Assembly: GCA_963708895.1 (NCBI GenBank)
Contig: CAVPUE010000012.1
Coordinates: 8,998 to 72,997, forward strand
Source: Bacillus_BD sp963708895
Lineage (GTDB): Bacteria > Bacillota > Bacilli > Bacillales > Cytobacillaceae
Length of the DNA: 64,000 bases
Direction: 5' to 3'
Shown: positions 1 through 9,073 of the stretch, in pieces
Layout: each line of letters begins with the position of its first letter
How positions within the stretch are numbered: position 1 is the stretch's first letter
Made by a program: the position numbers and the translations under genes
Notes under the pieces: model-generated
What the model saw: only the letters and a program-made list of their open reading frames with translations
The model's database searches: none
Told to the model about the DNA's origin: nothing

Positions 1-67
1 CTGCCTTTTTATATTGGGAGTTTTCCATATGCGCCTCCTATCATTCACAAACAGATCTTTCATTTAG

Positions 68-247
68 GCTCTTTTCTCAAACTTTGTTGCTTTTAGAGAG
101 TTAAAAAGAGGATTGACCTTGTTATCATGTTGAAACTGGCCATTATTTTTGAGAAAAGAGCTACAAACTAATTACGAATGCACAAAATAGCTATTTCTAC
201 GTTAAAATCGGCCTTTGGATTTTAACAACAAACTTTACGAAAATAGC
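68..247 (-). repeat. MITE-like dispersed repeat, copy 1
   Basis: An element of about 180 bp bounded by imperfect inverted repeats: GGCTCTTTTCTCAAAC at one end and, on the other strand, GCTATTTTCGTAAAG at the other. Inside it carries a TTAAAATC...GATTTTAA hairpin and a GAGAAAAGAGC block. The same element recurs in the opposite orientation at 52076-52257 and 53067-53248, with remnants near 24907 and 33591. It has no ORF. Bases 1-67 and 248-408 show nothing I can name. That it is a non-autonomous mobile element is inference. Confidence 0.6.
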
Positions 248-408
248 TTTCATTCACTTAGTATGAGACGTGCAGAATGTAAAAATACTTGGGGAATATT
301 GGCGTGCTGTTGTCTAAAAAAATGTGTAAAATAAGTGTCATAAATTCACAAAAATAGTCCAAGATTCAGTGGTTTTTCATTGAACTTTTTCAGTCTATGC
401 TTCATACT

Positions 409-432
409 ATATATGAACATATATTCATATAT
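409..432. promoter_or_regulatory. CzrA/ArsR-type operator upstream of czcD
   Basis: A perfect inverted repeat, ATATATGAA-N6-TTCATATAT, lies 28 bp before the czcD start. The TGAAN6TTCA core is the known operator form of ArsR/SmtB family metal sensors such as CzrA and SmtB. The gene for such a sensor lies just downstream of czcD. Binding by that protein is inference from this match. Confidence 0.7.
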
Positions 433-460
433 GAAAGTCAAAAAGAAAGTAGGGGTCATT

Positions 461-1393
461 ATGGGTCACCATCACGGTCATGGTCATCATCACCATGGTC
501 ATGGACATTCACACGGTCATTCAGCTAACAAAAAAGCTTTACTCCTATCCTTTATCTTAATTACGTCTTTTATGGTGATTGAAGTCATCGGTGGATTGCT
601 GACAAATAGCTTAGCGTTGTTGGCAGATGCAGGCCATATGTTAAGTGATGCAGCCTCCCTTGGTTTAAGTTTTTTTGCCTTAAAATTAGGGGAAAAAGCG
701 GCATCGCAATTTAACACATTTGGTTATAAACGCTTTGAAATTATTGCAGCAGCCATCAATGGGATGACTTTAATCCTAATTTCACTATATATTTTATACG
801 AAGCGATTCAGCGCTTTGCCAACCCACCAGAAGTTCAAAGTGGAGGGATGCTGACGATTGCAGCAATTGGTTTGTTAGTCAATATCGTAGCTGCTTGGAT
901 TTTAATGCGTGGCGAAAAAGAGGATAATCTTAACGTACGAAGTGCTTTTCTACATGTTTTAGGTGATATGCTTGGCTCAGTAGGGGCAATTGTCGCAGCC
1001 TTATTAATGATTTTCTTCGGATGGGGATGGGCCGATCCTGTTGCCAGTTTAATTGTAGCCGTGCTCATTAGCATTAGTGGTTATCGCGTAACAAAGGAAG
1101 CTTTCCATATATTAATGGAAGGAACTCCACAGCAAATCCAATTAAACGATGTGAAGGATTCACTTGAAAAAATAGATTCTGTAGAAGAAGTTCATGATTT
1201 GCATATTTGGTCGATTACATCTGGAATGTTTATGTTAAGCTGTCATATGACGATTTCAGAAGATGCCATTCATGATCAAGTATTAGAAAAGGCACAAAAA
1301 ATTCTCCATGATGATTTTGGCATCGAACATAGCACAATCCAAGTGGAAAGACGCGATTTTGGATGCCCAAATCCTCATTTAGGTTGTAATTAG
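461..1393 (+). CDS. czcD: CzcD-type cation diffusion facilitator (Zn/Co efflux)
   Basis: Membrane antiporter of the CDF family that exports zinc, cobalt and similar divalent metals. The 310-residue protein opens with a His-rich cytoplasmic stretch (residues 2-20), then about six membrane segments. The first metal site HMLSD is at residues 59-63 and a second HxxxD (HVLGD) sits near residue 160. A cytoplasmic C-terminal domain contains HDLHIW. The ATG at 461 is chosen because the CDF N-terminus starts there and AGGGG precedes it; an upstream in-frame start gives a non-conserved extension across the operator. The gene ends overlapping the end of czrA by 4 bp, tail to tail. Repression by CzrA is likely, given the operator at 409-432. 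Confidence 0.93.
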   Translation: MGHHHGHGHHHHGHGHSHGHSANKKALLLSFILITSFMVIEVIGGLLTNSLALLADAGHMLSDAASLGLSFFALKLGEKAASQFNTFGYKRFEIIAAAINGMTLILISLYILYEAIQRFANPPEVQSGGMLTIAAIGLLVNIVAAWILMRGEKEDNLNVRSAFLHVLGDMLGSVGAIVAALLMIFFGWGWADPVASLIVAVLISISGYRVTKEAFHILMEGTPQQIQLNDVKDSLEKIDSVEEVHDLHIWSITSGMFMLSCHMTISEDAIHDQVLEKAQKILHDDFGIEHSTIQVERRDFGCPNPHLGCN

Positions 1394-1707
1394 TGCCTAG
1401 CATGCTCAATCGTTTGTTCTAAAATATCCATTACATGCTCGTCATCACAGCTATAGAAAACGGAAGTCCCTTCACGTCTAAACTTGACAAGACGAAGATT
1501 TTTTAAAAATCGAAGCTGGTGGGAAACGGTTGACTGTAATAAATCGAGCTTTTCGGCTATTTCATTCACGGAATGCTCACCAGTAAATAAAAGATGAAGA
1601 ATCCGAATTCGAGTTGGTTCTGATAAGGCTTTAAACGTTTGTGACACAATAAAAAGAGTTTCTTCATCAAGCTCGTGGCTAGAAGATGATTCTTGTTCCT
1701 TTGTCAT
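1390..1707 (-). CDS. czrA: ArsR/SmtB-family metal sensor repressor CzrA
   Basis: A 105-residue winged-helix repressor that releases DNA when it binds Zn(II) or Co(II). Residues about 22-95 form the ArsR fold. The recognition helix reads LLQSTVSHQLRFLKNL. The C-terminal helix carries the Asp/His ligands of the alpha-5 metal site (DEHVMDILEQTIEHARH). It closely matches B. subtilis CzrA in length and sequence. AGGAGGT precedes the ATG. It is transcribed towards czcD, and the two stop codons overlap in TTAG. Probable target: the palindrome upstream of czcD. Confidence 0.92.
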   Translation of the reverse strand: MTKEQESSSSHELDEETLFIVSQTFKALSEPTRIRILHLLFTGEHSVNEIAEKLDLLQSTVSHQLRFLKNLRLVKFRREGTSVFYSCDDEHVMDILEQTIEHARH

Positions 1708-1749
1708 CGTGCATCAACCTCCTAAAGTACATTATAGCGAATAATAGTA

Positions 1750-1790
1750 AAAAATCACCTTTGCGACTTTGAAGCGGGTGATTTTTTTAT
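1750..1790 (+). terminator. Hairpin with T-run between czrA and csbA
   Basis: Stem AAAATCACC / GGGTGATTTTTTT with a loop of about 16 nt, followed by a T-rich tail on the plus strand. It lies between divergent genes. It could end a czcD transcript that runs antisense across czrA, or block read-through into csbA. Confidence 0.55.
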
Positions 1791-1908
1791 TTATTGTTAG
1801 TAATGGAAGTAACAAAAACAAAATTCTTTATTTTATACCAGATTGAGGTTTAAAATATATGATACTTAGATAATGTTGATAAGATTCCTTTAAGAAGAAG
1901 GTGGGCAA

Positions 1909-2145
1909 GTGGCTACGAAATATTTATTCGCCCTTATTTTACCAGGATTATTAGTGGTGTTTTTTACAAGGGTCACCTATAGTCGGGTACTCGCACTGGT
2001 TTTGACGGTTGCCTTAATCGCCGCATCGGTTTATAAAGGATACACCAATACCATCTGGTTAATTGTGGTCGATTCGTTTTCCTTAACACTAGGATTTTGG
2101 TACGCTGATCAAACAAAACGCAAAATGAAACAAAGCTTAAAATAA
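1909..2145 (+). CDS. csbA: CsbA-like small membrane protein
   Basis: A 78-residue hydrophobic protein with three predicted membrane segments (about residues 4-20, 25-43, 48-66) and a basic tail (QTKRKMKQSLK). Its position directly upstream of uvrB and its similarity to B. subtilis CsbA, a sigma-B-controlled stress protein of unknown function, support the name. The start is GTG at 1909, preceded by AAGAAGGTGGG. I could not find a convincing sigma-B promoter (see rejected items). A terminator separates it from uvrB. Confidence 0.78.
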   Translation: MATKYLFALILPGLLVVFFTRVTYSRVLALVLTVALIAASVYKGYTNTIWLIVVDSFSLTLGFWYADQTKRKMKQSLK

Positions 2146-2179
2146 AACCTGTCTATTAATGAATAATGACAGGTTTTTT
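2144..2179 (+). terminator. Rho-independent terminator of csbA
   Basis: Stem AAAACCTGTC / GACAGGTTTTTT, starting at the csbA stop codon. The strong T-tract separates csbA from uvrB. Confidence 0.85.
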
Positions 2180-2188
2180 GAATTTTAA

Positions 2189-2202
2189 AGAATGTTTGTT
2201 CG
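2189..2202. promoter_or_regulatory. Candidate LexA (DinR) box upstream of uvrB
   Basis: AGAAT-GTTT-GTTCG compared with the Bacillus SOS box CGAAC-N4-GTTCG: one half-site is perfect, the other matches 3 of 5. uvrB is a known SOS gene in B. subtilis. The location supports it, but the match is imperfect. Confidence 0.45.
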
Positions 2203-2314
2203 TGTATTTATGGTTAGTATTCCCTGTTTTGTGGTAGAATGGTGATATTGACATTGGATATGAACGGAATGTGATTATACATAAAGATTTTGATGAAGAA
2301 TGGAGGCACTACTT

Positions 2315-4295
2315 TTGGAGAGTAAATTTCAGTTAGTTTCAAAGTATTCACCTCAAGGGGATCAACCGAAAGCGATTGAAACGCTCGTGGATGGAATTAG
2401 AAGTGGAAAGAAACATCAAACCTTACTCGGTGCAACTGGAACAGGAAAAACGTTTACCGTTTCAAATGTGATTGAACAAATCAATAAACCGACATTAGTA
2501 TTAGCCCATAATAAAACTCTTGCTGGACAACTTTACAGCGAATTTAAAGAGTTTTTTCCAAATAATGCTGTTGAGTATTTTGTTAGTTATTACGATTATT
2601 TCCAACCAGAAGCCTATGTTCCACAGACAGATACATTTATTGAGAAAGATGCCAGTATTAATGATGAAATTGATAAATTACGTCACTCAGCGACATCCTC
2701 ATTATTTGAACGAGACGATGTCATTATTATTGCCAGTGTTTCTTGTATTTATGGTTTAGGTTCACCTGAAGAATATCGTGAACTCGTTCTTTCCTTAAGA
2801 GTAGGAATGGAAGTGGAACGCAATCAATTATTACGGAAACTGGTTGATATCCAGTATGATCGAAACGATTTGAATTTTATCCGCGGGACTTTCCGTGTTC
2901 GTGGAGACGTCGTGGAAATCTTCCCTGCTTCAAGGGATGAACATTGTATAAGAGTCGAATTCTTTGGTGATGAAATTGATCGCATTCGTGAAGTCGATGC
3001 GTTAACAGGTGAAATTCTTGGCGAACGAGAACATGTCGCGATTTATCCAGCATCCCACTTCGTTACACGTGAGGAAAAAATGAAAGTCGCAATTGAAAAT
3101 ATCGAAAAGGAACTTGAGGAAAGATTAGCTGACCTTCGCGAGAATGATAAGTTATTAGAAGCACAGCGTCTTGAACAGCGGACACATTATGATTTAGAAA
3201 TGATGCGGGAAATGGGCTTTTGTTCTGGGATTGAAAACTACTCGCGCCATTTGACACTTCGACCACCAGGCTCTACTCCCTATACGTTACTCGATTATTT
3301 CCCTAAGGATTTTCTCATGATTGTCGACGAATCACATGTGTCGATTCCGCAAGTTCGAGGAATGTTCAATGGAGACCAAGCGAGAAAACAGGTTCTGGTC
3401 GATCATGGTTTTCGTTTACCATCAGCCATGGATAACCGTCCGTTGAAATTCACTGAGTTTGAAGAACATATCAGATCAAATTATTTATGTTTCTGCAACT
3501 CCAGGTCAGTATGAGCTGGAACATGCACCAGATGCAATTGAACAGATCATTCGTCCAACAGGATTGCTTGATCCGATTATTGATGTTAGACCGATTGAAG
3601 GTCAAATTGATGATTTGATTGCTGAAATTAATGACCGTGTTGAGAAAAATGAGCGTGTCCTTGTCACGACGTTAACGAAAAAAATGTCTGAGGATTTAAC
3701 GGATTATTTAAAGGAAATCGGAATTAAGGTTCAGTATTTACACTCCGAAGTGAAAACGTTAGAACGGGCCGAAATTATCCGTGATCTCCGTTTAGGGAAG
3801 TATGATGTATTAATCGGAATCAACCTTTTAAGAGAAGGTTTGGATCTTCCAGAAGTATCATTAGTCACGATTCTTGATGCAGATAAAGAAGGCTTCTTAC
3901 GTTCTGAACGGTCGTTAATTCAAACGATTGGCCGTGCGGCACGTAATTCGAATGGAAAAGTGATTATGTATGCTGATAAAATGACACATTCCATGGAAGT
4001 AGCCATCTCTGAAACGAAACGGCGCCGTGCGATTCAAGAGGAATACAATGAAAAGCATGGAGTTACCCCAACAACGATTGTTAAGAGTATTCATGAGGTG
4101 ATTCGCGCGACCCATGCAGCAGAAGAACAGGAAGAGTACAGTGTAACGGAACAATTATCGAAACTGACGAAGAAAGAACGTAAAAAGGTCATGGCTGATA
4201 TGGAAAAAGAAATGAAGGAAGCGGCGAAAGCCTTGAACTTCGAACGTGCGGCCGAGCTTCGTGATATATTATTAGAATTGAAAGCGGAAGGATGA
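2315..4295 (+). CDS. uvrB: Excinuclease ABC subunit B (one frameshift in this sequence)
   Basis: DNA-damage-recognition helicase-like subunit of the UvrABC nucleotide-excision repair complex. Walker A GATGTGKT is at residues 39-46, the beta-hairpin YYDYFQPEAYVP follows near 92, helicase motifs include VSATPG and QTIGRAAR, and a C-terminal UVR motif FERAAELRD is present. The start is TTG at 2315, because GGAGG at 2302 has correct spacing and the family begins there. One extra base near 3470-3473 splits the ORF: reading ...EFEEHI then DQIIYVSATPG needs one base removed, which restores the B. subtilis alignment exactly. The gene is otherwise complete (about 660 aa), so sequence error is the likely cause. 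uvrA follows 7 bp later. Confidence 0.93.
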
Positions 4296-4302
4296 CGAAC
4301 AT

Positions 4303-7158
4303 ATGGCAATTGATAAACTGGTGATTAAGGGTGCCAGAGCCCATAATTTAAAAAATATTGATGTCACCATTCCGAGAGATAAACTTGTGGTTGTGACAGG
4401 ACTTTCCGGATCAGGGAAGTCCTCCCTTGCATTTGATACGATTTATGCAGAAGGACAACGGAGATATGTAGAATCACTATCTGCTTATGCCAGACAATTT
4501 CTCGGACAAATGGAAAAACCGGACGTAGATCTGATTGAAGGTTTATCACCAGCGATTGCAATCGATCAGAAAACAACAAGTAATAATCCTCGATCAACGG
4601 TTGGAACGGTGACGGAGATTTATGATTATTTACGTTTGCTTTTTTCTAGAGTTGGACATCCAATTTGTCCAACTCATGGAATTGAAATTACCTCGCAAAC
4701 GATTGAGCAAATGGTTGACCGGCTTTTGACTTATCCTGAACGGACCAGAATCCAAGTCCTTTCTCCTGTAATTTCAGGAAAAAAAGGTGCTCATGTAAAA
4801 GTCCTTGAAGATATAAAAAAACAGGGATATGTACGTGTCCGTGTTGATGGAGACATGTATGATTTAGAGGAAGATATTGAACTTGATAAAAATAAAAAAC
4901 ACTCCATTGAAGTGGTGATTGACCGGATTGTTATAAAAGAAGGTGCTGCAGCACGGCTTGCGGATTCTCTTGAGTCTGCTTTAACCCTTGGTGAAGGAAG
5001 AGTATTAATTGATGTAATAGATCAAGAAGAACTTCTTTTCAGTGAACATCATTCTTGTCCAATCTGTGGCTTTTCTATTGATTCTCTTGAACCTCGTATG
5101 TTTTCTTTCAACAATCCATTCGGAGCATGTCCGGAATGTGATGGACTTGGAGCAAAGAAGGTAGTTGACGTCAATCTGGTGATTCCGGATAAGACTTTAA
5201 CACTTCGCGAAAATGCGATTGTTCCATGGGAAGGGAAGATGTCTAAATACTATCCACAACTACTAGAGTGTGTATGTACGCATTATGGAATTGATATGGA
5301 TATCCCCGTTAAAGATGTACCAGAACATCATATGGATAAAATTTTACATGGATCGGATGGAGAAAAGATTTTATTCCACTATGAAAATGACTATGGTCAG
5401 GTACGGGAAAATTTAGTTGAATTTGAGGGAGTTCTGCGCAATATTGAACGTCGATATCGGGATTCAAGCTCAGATATGATTCGTGATCAAATGGAAAAAT
5501 ATATGGCAGAACGCGCTTGTAAAACGTGTAAGGGCTATCGATTAAGCAAGCAGTCACTGGCAGTTAAAATTGAAGGAAGGCACATCGGGGAAGTATCCGA
5601 ACTTTCGATTGAAAAAGCATTGGCCTTTTTTAACAACATTACCTTATCAGAAAAAGAAGCGCAAATTGCCAAATTAATCCTACGTGAAATTGATCAACGT
5701 CTTCTATTTCTTACAAATGTGGGGCTTGATTATATCACGTTAAGTCGGTCAGCAGGAACGTTGTCTGGCGGTGAAGCCCAGCGAATACGCTTAGCCACTC
5801 AAATTGGCTCTCGTTTAACCGGTGTTCTGTATATCTTAGATGAACCATCTATTGGACTTCATCAACGCGACAATGAACTTTTGATCGGTTCATTAAAAAA
5901 TATGCGTGATATTGGCAATACCCTTATTGTAGTTGAACATGATGAAGACACGATGATGGCAGCCGATTATTTGATTGATGTGGGGCCGGGTGCAGGCGTT
6001 CATGGAGGTCAAATTATGGCAGCTGGGACACCTGAAGAAGTCATGGCCAATCCTAATTCTTTAACTGGTCAATATTTATCAGGGGAAAAGTTTATCCCTC
6101 TGCCCATTGAGAGAAGGAAACCGGATGGTCGTTTTATCGATGTTAAAGGGGCTAAGGAAAATAACTTAAAGAATATCAATATTAAATTTCCACTAGGAAT
6201 GTTTGTGGTTGTAACGGGTGTATCGGGTTCTGGTAAGAGTACGCTAGTGAATGAGATTTTACAAAAGACTTTAGCGCATGAATTGAATCGTGCAAGAACA
6301 TTACCTGGAGCTTATCGATCCATCTCTGGATTAGAACATTTAGAAAAGGTAATTAACATTGACCAAACTCCAATTGGTCGAACACCAAGGTCAAATCCTG
6401 CTACGTATACAGGTGTATTTGATGATGTCCGTGATGTCTTCTCGCAAACAAATGAGGCGAAAGTACGTGGCTATCAAAAAGGACGGTTTAGTTTTAATGT
6501 CAAAGGTGGTCGTTGTGAAGCATGTCGTGGGGACGGAATTATTAAAATTGAAATGCACTTTTTGCCAGATGTTTATGTCCCTTGTGAGGTGTGCCATGGC
6601 AAACGCTATAATCGTGAAACCCTTGAAGTAAAGTATAAAGGGAAAAGTATTTCTGAGATTTTAGATATGACAGTAGAAGATGCCGTGGTATTCTTTGAAA
6701 ATATCCCAAAAATAAAGCGTAAATTGCAAACCTTATATGATGTAGGACTTGGCTATGTTACCCTTGGTCAGCCTGCGACTACTTTATCCGGCGGTGAAGC
6801 ACAACGGGTTAAATTAGCCTCTGAACTACATCGTCGCTCAAACGGTAAAACCTTCTATATTTTGGACGAACCTACTACTGGTTTACATGCTGATGATATT
6901 TCAAGATTATTGGTTGTTTTAAAAAGACTAGTCGAAAATGGTGATACGGTACTAGTTATCGAGCATAACTTAGATGTGATTAAAACAGCTGATTATATCA
7001 TCGACTTAGGTCCAGAAGGTGGAGACAGAGGTGGAACGATTGTCGCAACAGGAACCCCTGAAGAAGTAGCTGAAGCCCCAGGGTCTTACACAGGAAAATA
7101 TTTAAAACCAATTTTAGAACGAGATCGTAACCGTATGAAAGAACAAGTCAATATCTAA
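4303..7158 (+). CDS. uvrA: Excinuclease ABC subunit A
   Basis: ATPase that loads UvrB on damaged DNA. The 951 residues match the usual length of about 955. The first ABC module has Walker A GLSGSGKS (33-40), the first zinc finger (CPICG ... CPECDG) and signature LSGGEAQRI. The second module has GVSGSGKS, the C-terminal zinc finger (CEACRGDG ... CEVCHGKRY) and LSGGEAQRV. Both Walker B motifs (LDEPSIGL, LDEPTTGL) are intact. It forms an operon with uvrB. No break is seen over nearly 2.9 kb, in contrast to many neighbours. Confidence 0.98.
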   Translation: MAIDKLVIKGARAHNLKNIDVTIPRDKLVVVTGLSGSGKSSLAFDTIYAEGQRRYVESLSAYARQFLGQMEKPDVDLIEGLSPAIAIDQKTTSNNPRSTVGTVTEIYDYLRLLFSRVGHPICPTHGIEITSQTIEQMVDRLLTYPERTRIQVLSPVISGKKGAHVKVLEDIKKQGYVRVRVDGDMYDLEEDIELDKNKKHSIEVVIDRIVIKEGAAARLADSLESALTLGEGRVLIDVIDQEELLFSEHHSCPICGFSIDSLEPRMFSFNNPFGACPECDGLGAKKVVDVNLVIPDKTLTLRENAIVPWEGKMSKYYPQLLECVCTHYGIDMDIPVKDVPEHHMDKILHGSDGEKILFHYENDYGQVRENLVEFEGVLRNIERRYRDSSSDMIRDQMEKYMAERACKTCKGYRLSKQSLAVKIEGRHIGEVSELSIEKALAFFNNITLSEKEAQIAKLILREIDQRLLFLTNVGLDYITLSRSAGTLSGGEAQRIRLATQIGSRLTGVLYILDEPSIGLHQRDNELLIGSLKNMRDIGNTLIVVEHDEDTMMAADYLIDVGPGAGVHGGQIMAAGTPEEVMANPNSLTGQYLSGEKFIPLPIERRKPDGRFIDVKGAKENNLKNINIKFPLGMFVVVTGVSGSGKSTLVNEILQKTLAHELNRARTLPGAYRSISGLEHLEKVINIDQTPIGRTPRSNPATYTGVFDDVRDVFSQTNEAKVRGYQKGRFSFNVKGGRCEACRGDGIIKIEMHFLPDVYVPCEVCHGKRYNRETLEVKYKGKSISEILDMTVEDAVVFFENIPKIKRKLQTLYDVGLGYVTLGQPATTLSGGEAQRVKLASELHRRSNGKTFYILDEPTTGLHADDISRLLVVLKRLVENGDTVLVIEHNLDVIKTADYIIDLGPEGGDRGGTIVATGTPEEVAEAPGSYTGKYLKPILERDRNRMKEQVNI

Positions 7159-7294
7159 TATGGAATTTTAGTGTGGAGAAGTATATTCTTTAAGCATCTA
7201 ATTGTAAAAAGTTCTAGAAATTAATATGAAACTTGTTTCTGTTCATAAATCGTATAGTTCTTTAGAAGAAGAGATTTCCGAGGAGGAATGAAAA

Positions 7295-8398
7295 ATGAAA
7301 GAAGAACGTAAACGAATTCTGAAAATGGTTGAACAAGGGACACTGACTGTAGAGGAAGCTCTTACTTTAATAGAAGAATTGGATAAAACATCAAAGGTAA
7401 ATGAAGAGAAACAAGAACAACTCATAACAGAGCTTTCTACTTTTGTGAAATCTGATGAAAAACAAAAGTATGGAAAAAGTTCGCAGGAAACATTTCAATC
7501 AACGAAAGAAAAGTTTTTTGAGTTTGTCGATGCTGCCGTTAAAAAAATAAAAGAGTTTGATCTTGATTTGAATTTTGGTAAGCATTATGATATCAATCAT
7601 ATTTTTCAGCAAACGGATGCGTCTATTAATGCCGTGGATATTGATATCGCGAATGGAAATGTGTCGATTCTACCATGGGATCAAAATGATATTCGTGTCG
7701 AGTGCGAAGCCCAAGTATATAAAGGTGAAACACAGGAAGAGGCAAGACAAAACTTCCTACAAGAAATGTTGTTTGAAGTACGGGGAGATCGTCTTTATTT
7801 TACAACCGGGCAAAAGTGGATCAAACTAAAAGCAAAGGTTTATATTCCACAAGTGGATTATGATCAGATAGATGTTCGGATTTTTAATGGCGCAGTCGAA
7901 GGAAAAGATTTATCAGTTAAGAAATACAAGATTAAAACTGCTAATGGAAAAATCTCGATGGATCAAGTAAAAGGTGAAGAAGTTGAAGTTGAAACAGCCA
8001 ATGGTGCGATTCACTTTGCAGGTAGTGAAGTTGGAAAATTGGAAGCTGAAACATTAAATGGCGCGATTCATGTTGATGGGGATTTCAATAAGCTTGAGGT
8101 ACAATCCTTTAATGGTGATATTGTGGCAAACTTGAAAGGCTCCTCTTGTGAATGGTTAGATGCAACCGCAACGACGGGTGCTATCGCATTATCCATTCCA
8201 GATCTGTATTCTGTCAATGGTGAATTAAAATCAAACTTGGGCAATTTTACCGTTGATTTAGATGGAATTCAGATTGTGGAAGAGAAAAGTGAGCTCATCC
8301 AGAAAAATCTTAGCTTTAAATCGATTCAAGAATCAACACATTCTCTTCGCCTTTTTGCCAATACAAAAACGGGTTCTATCACGGTTCGTAAAGCATAG
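7295..8398 (+). CDS. yvlB: DUF4097-family protein YvlB
   Basis: A 367-residue soluble protein. An N-terminal helical segment (residues 1-40, EERKRILKMVEQGTLTVEEALTLI) resembles the short SHOCT-like domain found on this family. It is followed by a repetitive beta-solenoid of the DUF4097 type from about residue 110, with recurring NGAI/NGKI turns (TANGKI, TANGAI, LNGAIH, FNGDI). B. subtilis has yvlB with yvlD next to uvrA in the same way. The biochemical role is unknown. A good RBS (GAGGAGG) precedes ATG 7295. Confidence 0.85.
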   Translation: MKEERKRILKMVEQGTLTVEEALTLIEELDKTSKVNEEKQEQLITELSTFVKSDEKQKYGKSSQETFQSTKEKFFEFVDAAVKKIKEFDLDLNFGKHYDINHIFQQTDASINAVDIDIANGNVSILPWDQNDIRVECEAQVYKGETQEEARQNFLQEMLFEVRGDRLYFTTGQKWIKLKAKVYIPQVDYDQIDVRIFNGAVEGKDLSVKKYKIKTANGKISMDQVKGEEVEVETANGAIHFAGSEVGKLEAETLNGAIHVDGDFNKLEVQSFNGDIVANLKGSSCEWLDATATTGAIALSIPDLYSVNGELKSNLGNFTVDLDGIQIVEEKSELIQKNLSFKSIQESTHSLRLFANTKTGSITVRKA

Positions 8399-8447
8399 TT
8401 TCTAATAAGGGAAATAGAGTCAACTAAAACGTAATGGGGGTGTTAAG

Positions 8448-8807
8448 ATGAAATGGTTATTTGGAATTATCATCAATGCTGTTTTATTTATGGCCTTAGC
8501 TGGTTTCTTTAAAAGCTCGATTTATATTGAAGATATTTGGGCGGCATTGGGTGCAAGCTTTGTTCTATCCGTTTTAAATGTTATTGTCAAACCAATCTTG
8601 ATCATTTTAACATTACCTGTTACGGTTCTTTCGCTAGGATTGTTTTTATTTGTGATTAACGCCGTGACATTGCTATTAACCGATTCTATTATGGGAAGTT
8701 CTTTTGAAATTGATAGTTTTGGAATGGCCTTGTTAATAGCAGTGATCATGTCTTTCGTTAATATGATTGTCCAAAGTCAAACGACAAAGTCAGAAAAACG
8801 AAAATAA
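8448..8807 (+). CDS. yvlD: YvlD, phage-holin-family-IV-like membrane protein
   Basis: A 119-residue integral membrane protein with about four hydrophobic segments and a short basic tail (QTTKSEKRK). The VLNVIVKPILIILTLPVTVL segment is typical of the YvlD/DUF360-type 'phage holin family' proteins. Despite the name, these are chromosomal and not linked to lysis. It sits 49 bp after yvlB with GGGGGTG as RBS and is followed by a long terminator hairpin, so yvlB-yvlD is probably one transcription unit. Confidence 0.83.
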   Translation: MKWLFGIIINAVLFMALAGFFKSSIYIEDIWAALGASFVLSVLNVIVKPILIILTLPVTVLSLGLFLFVINAVTLLLTDSIMGSSFEIDSFGMALLIAVIMSFVNMIVQSQTTKSEKRK

Positions 8808-8809
8808 AT

Positions 8810-8921
8810 AGCTGTTTCAAAAAGGTGTCAAGTAGCCATAATAAATGATCAAATGTCTAAATTTCCAATGGACATTTGATTGTTTGGAGTGGTTCCAACA
8901 TCCTTTTGAGACAGCTTTTTT
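8810..8921 (+). terminator. Long inverted repeat/terminator after yvlD
   Basis: Outer arms AGCTGTTTCAAAAAGG and CCTTTTGAGACAGCT bracket an inner pair TCAAATGTC / GACATTTGA, then TTTTTTG. The arm length is more than a simple terminator needs, so this may be a repeat recruited as terminator. Confidence 0.75.
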
Positions 8922-9073
8922 GTTTTTACAGTTTCTGAAAGTATAACTTACAAGCAAAAAGTGATAAAATATAACTCGACCTTATATTTGATTATAGAAG
9001 ATTGGATTATACATATCGATAAAACTTTTGAGGTATAGGCATCACAATCGTAAATGTAAAAAGGAGGAACACT

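Noticed and set aside
461..530. His-tag-like or recombinant sequence
   Set aside because: The His-rich start is a usual feature of CzcD-type CDF transporters.
1840..1908. Sigma-B promoter for csbA (GTTTAA present)
   Set aside because: GTTTAA at about 1852 is followed at 15 bp by GATAAT rather than GGGTAT, so the match is too weak to call.
8448..8807. Prophage holin gene
   Set aside because: The 'phage holin' family name is historical. The gene is a conserved chromosomal yvlD next to yvlB, with no phage genes nearby.
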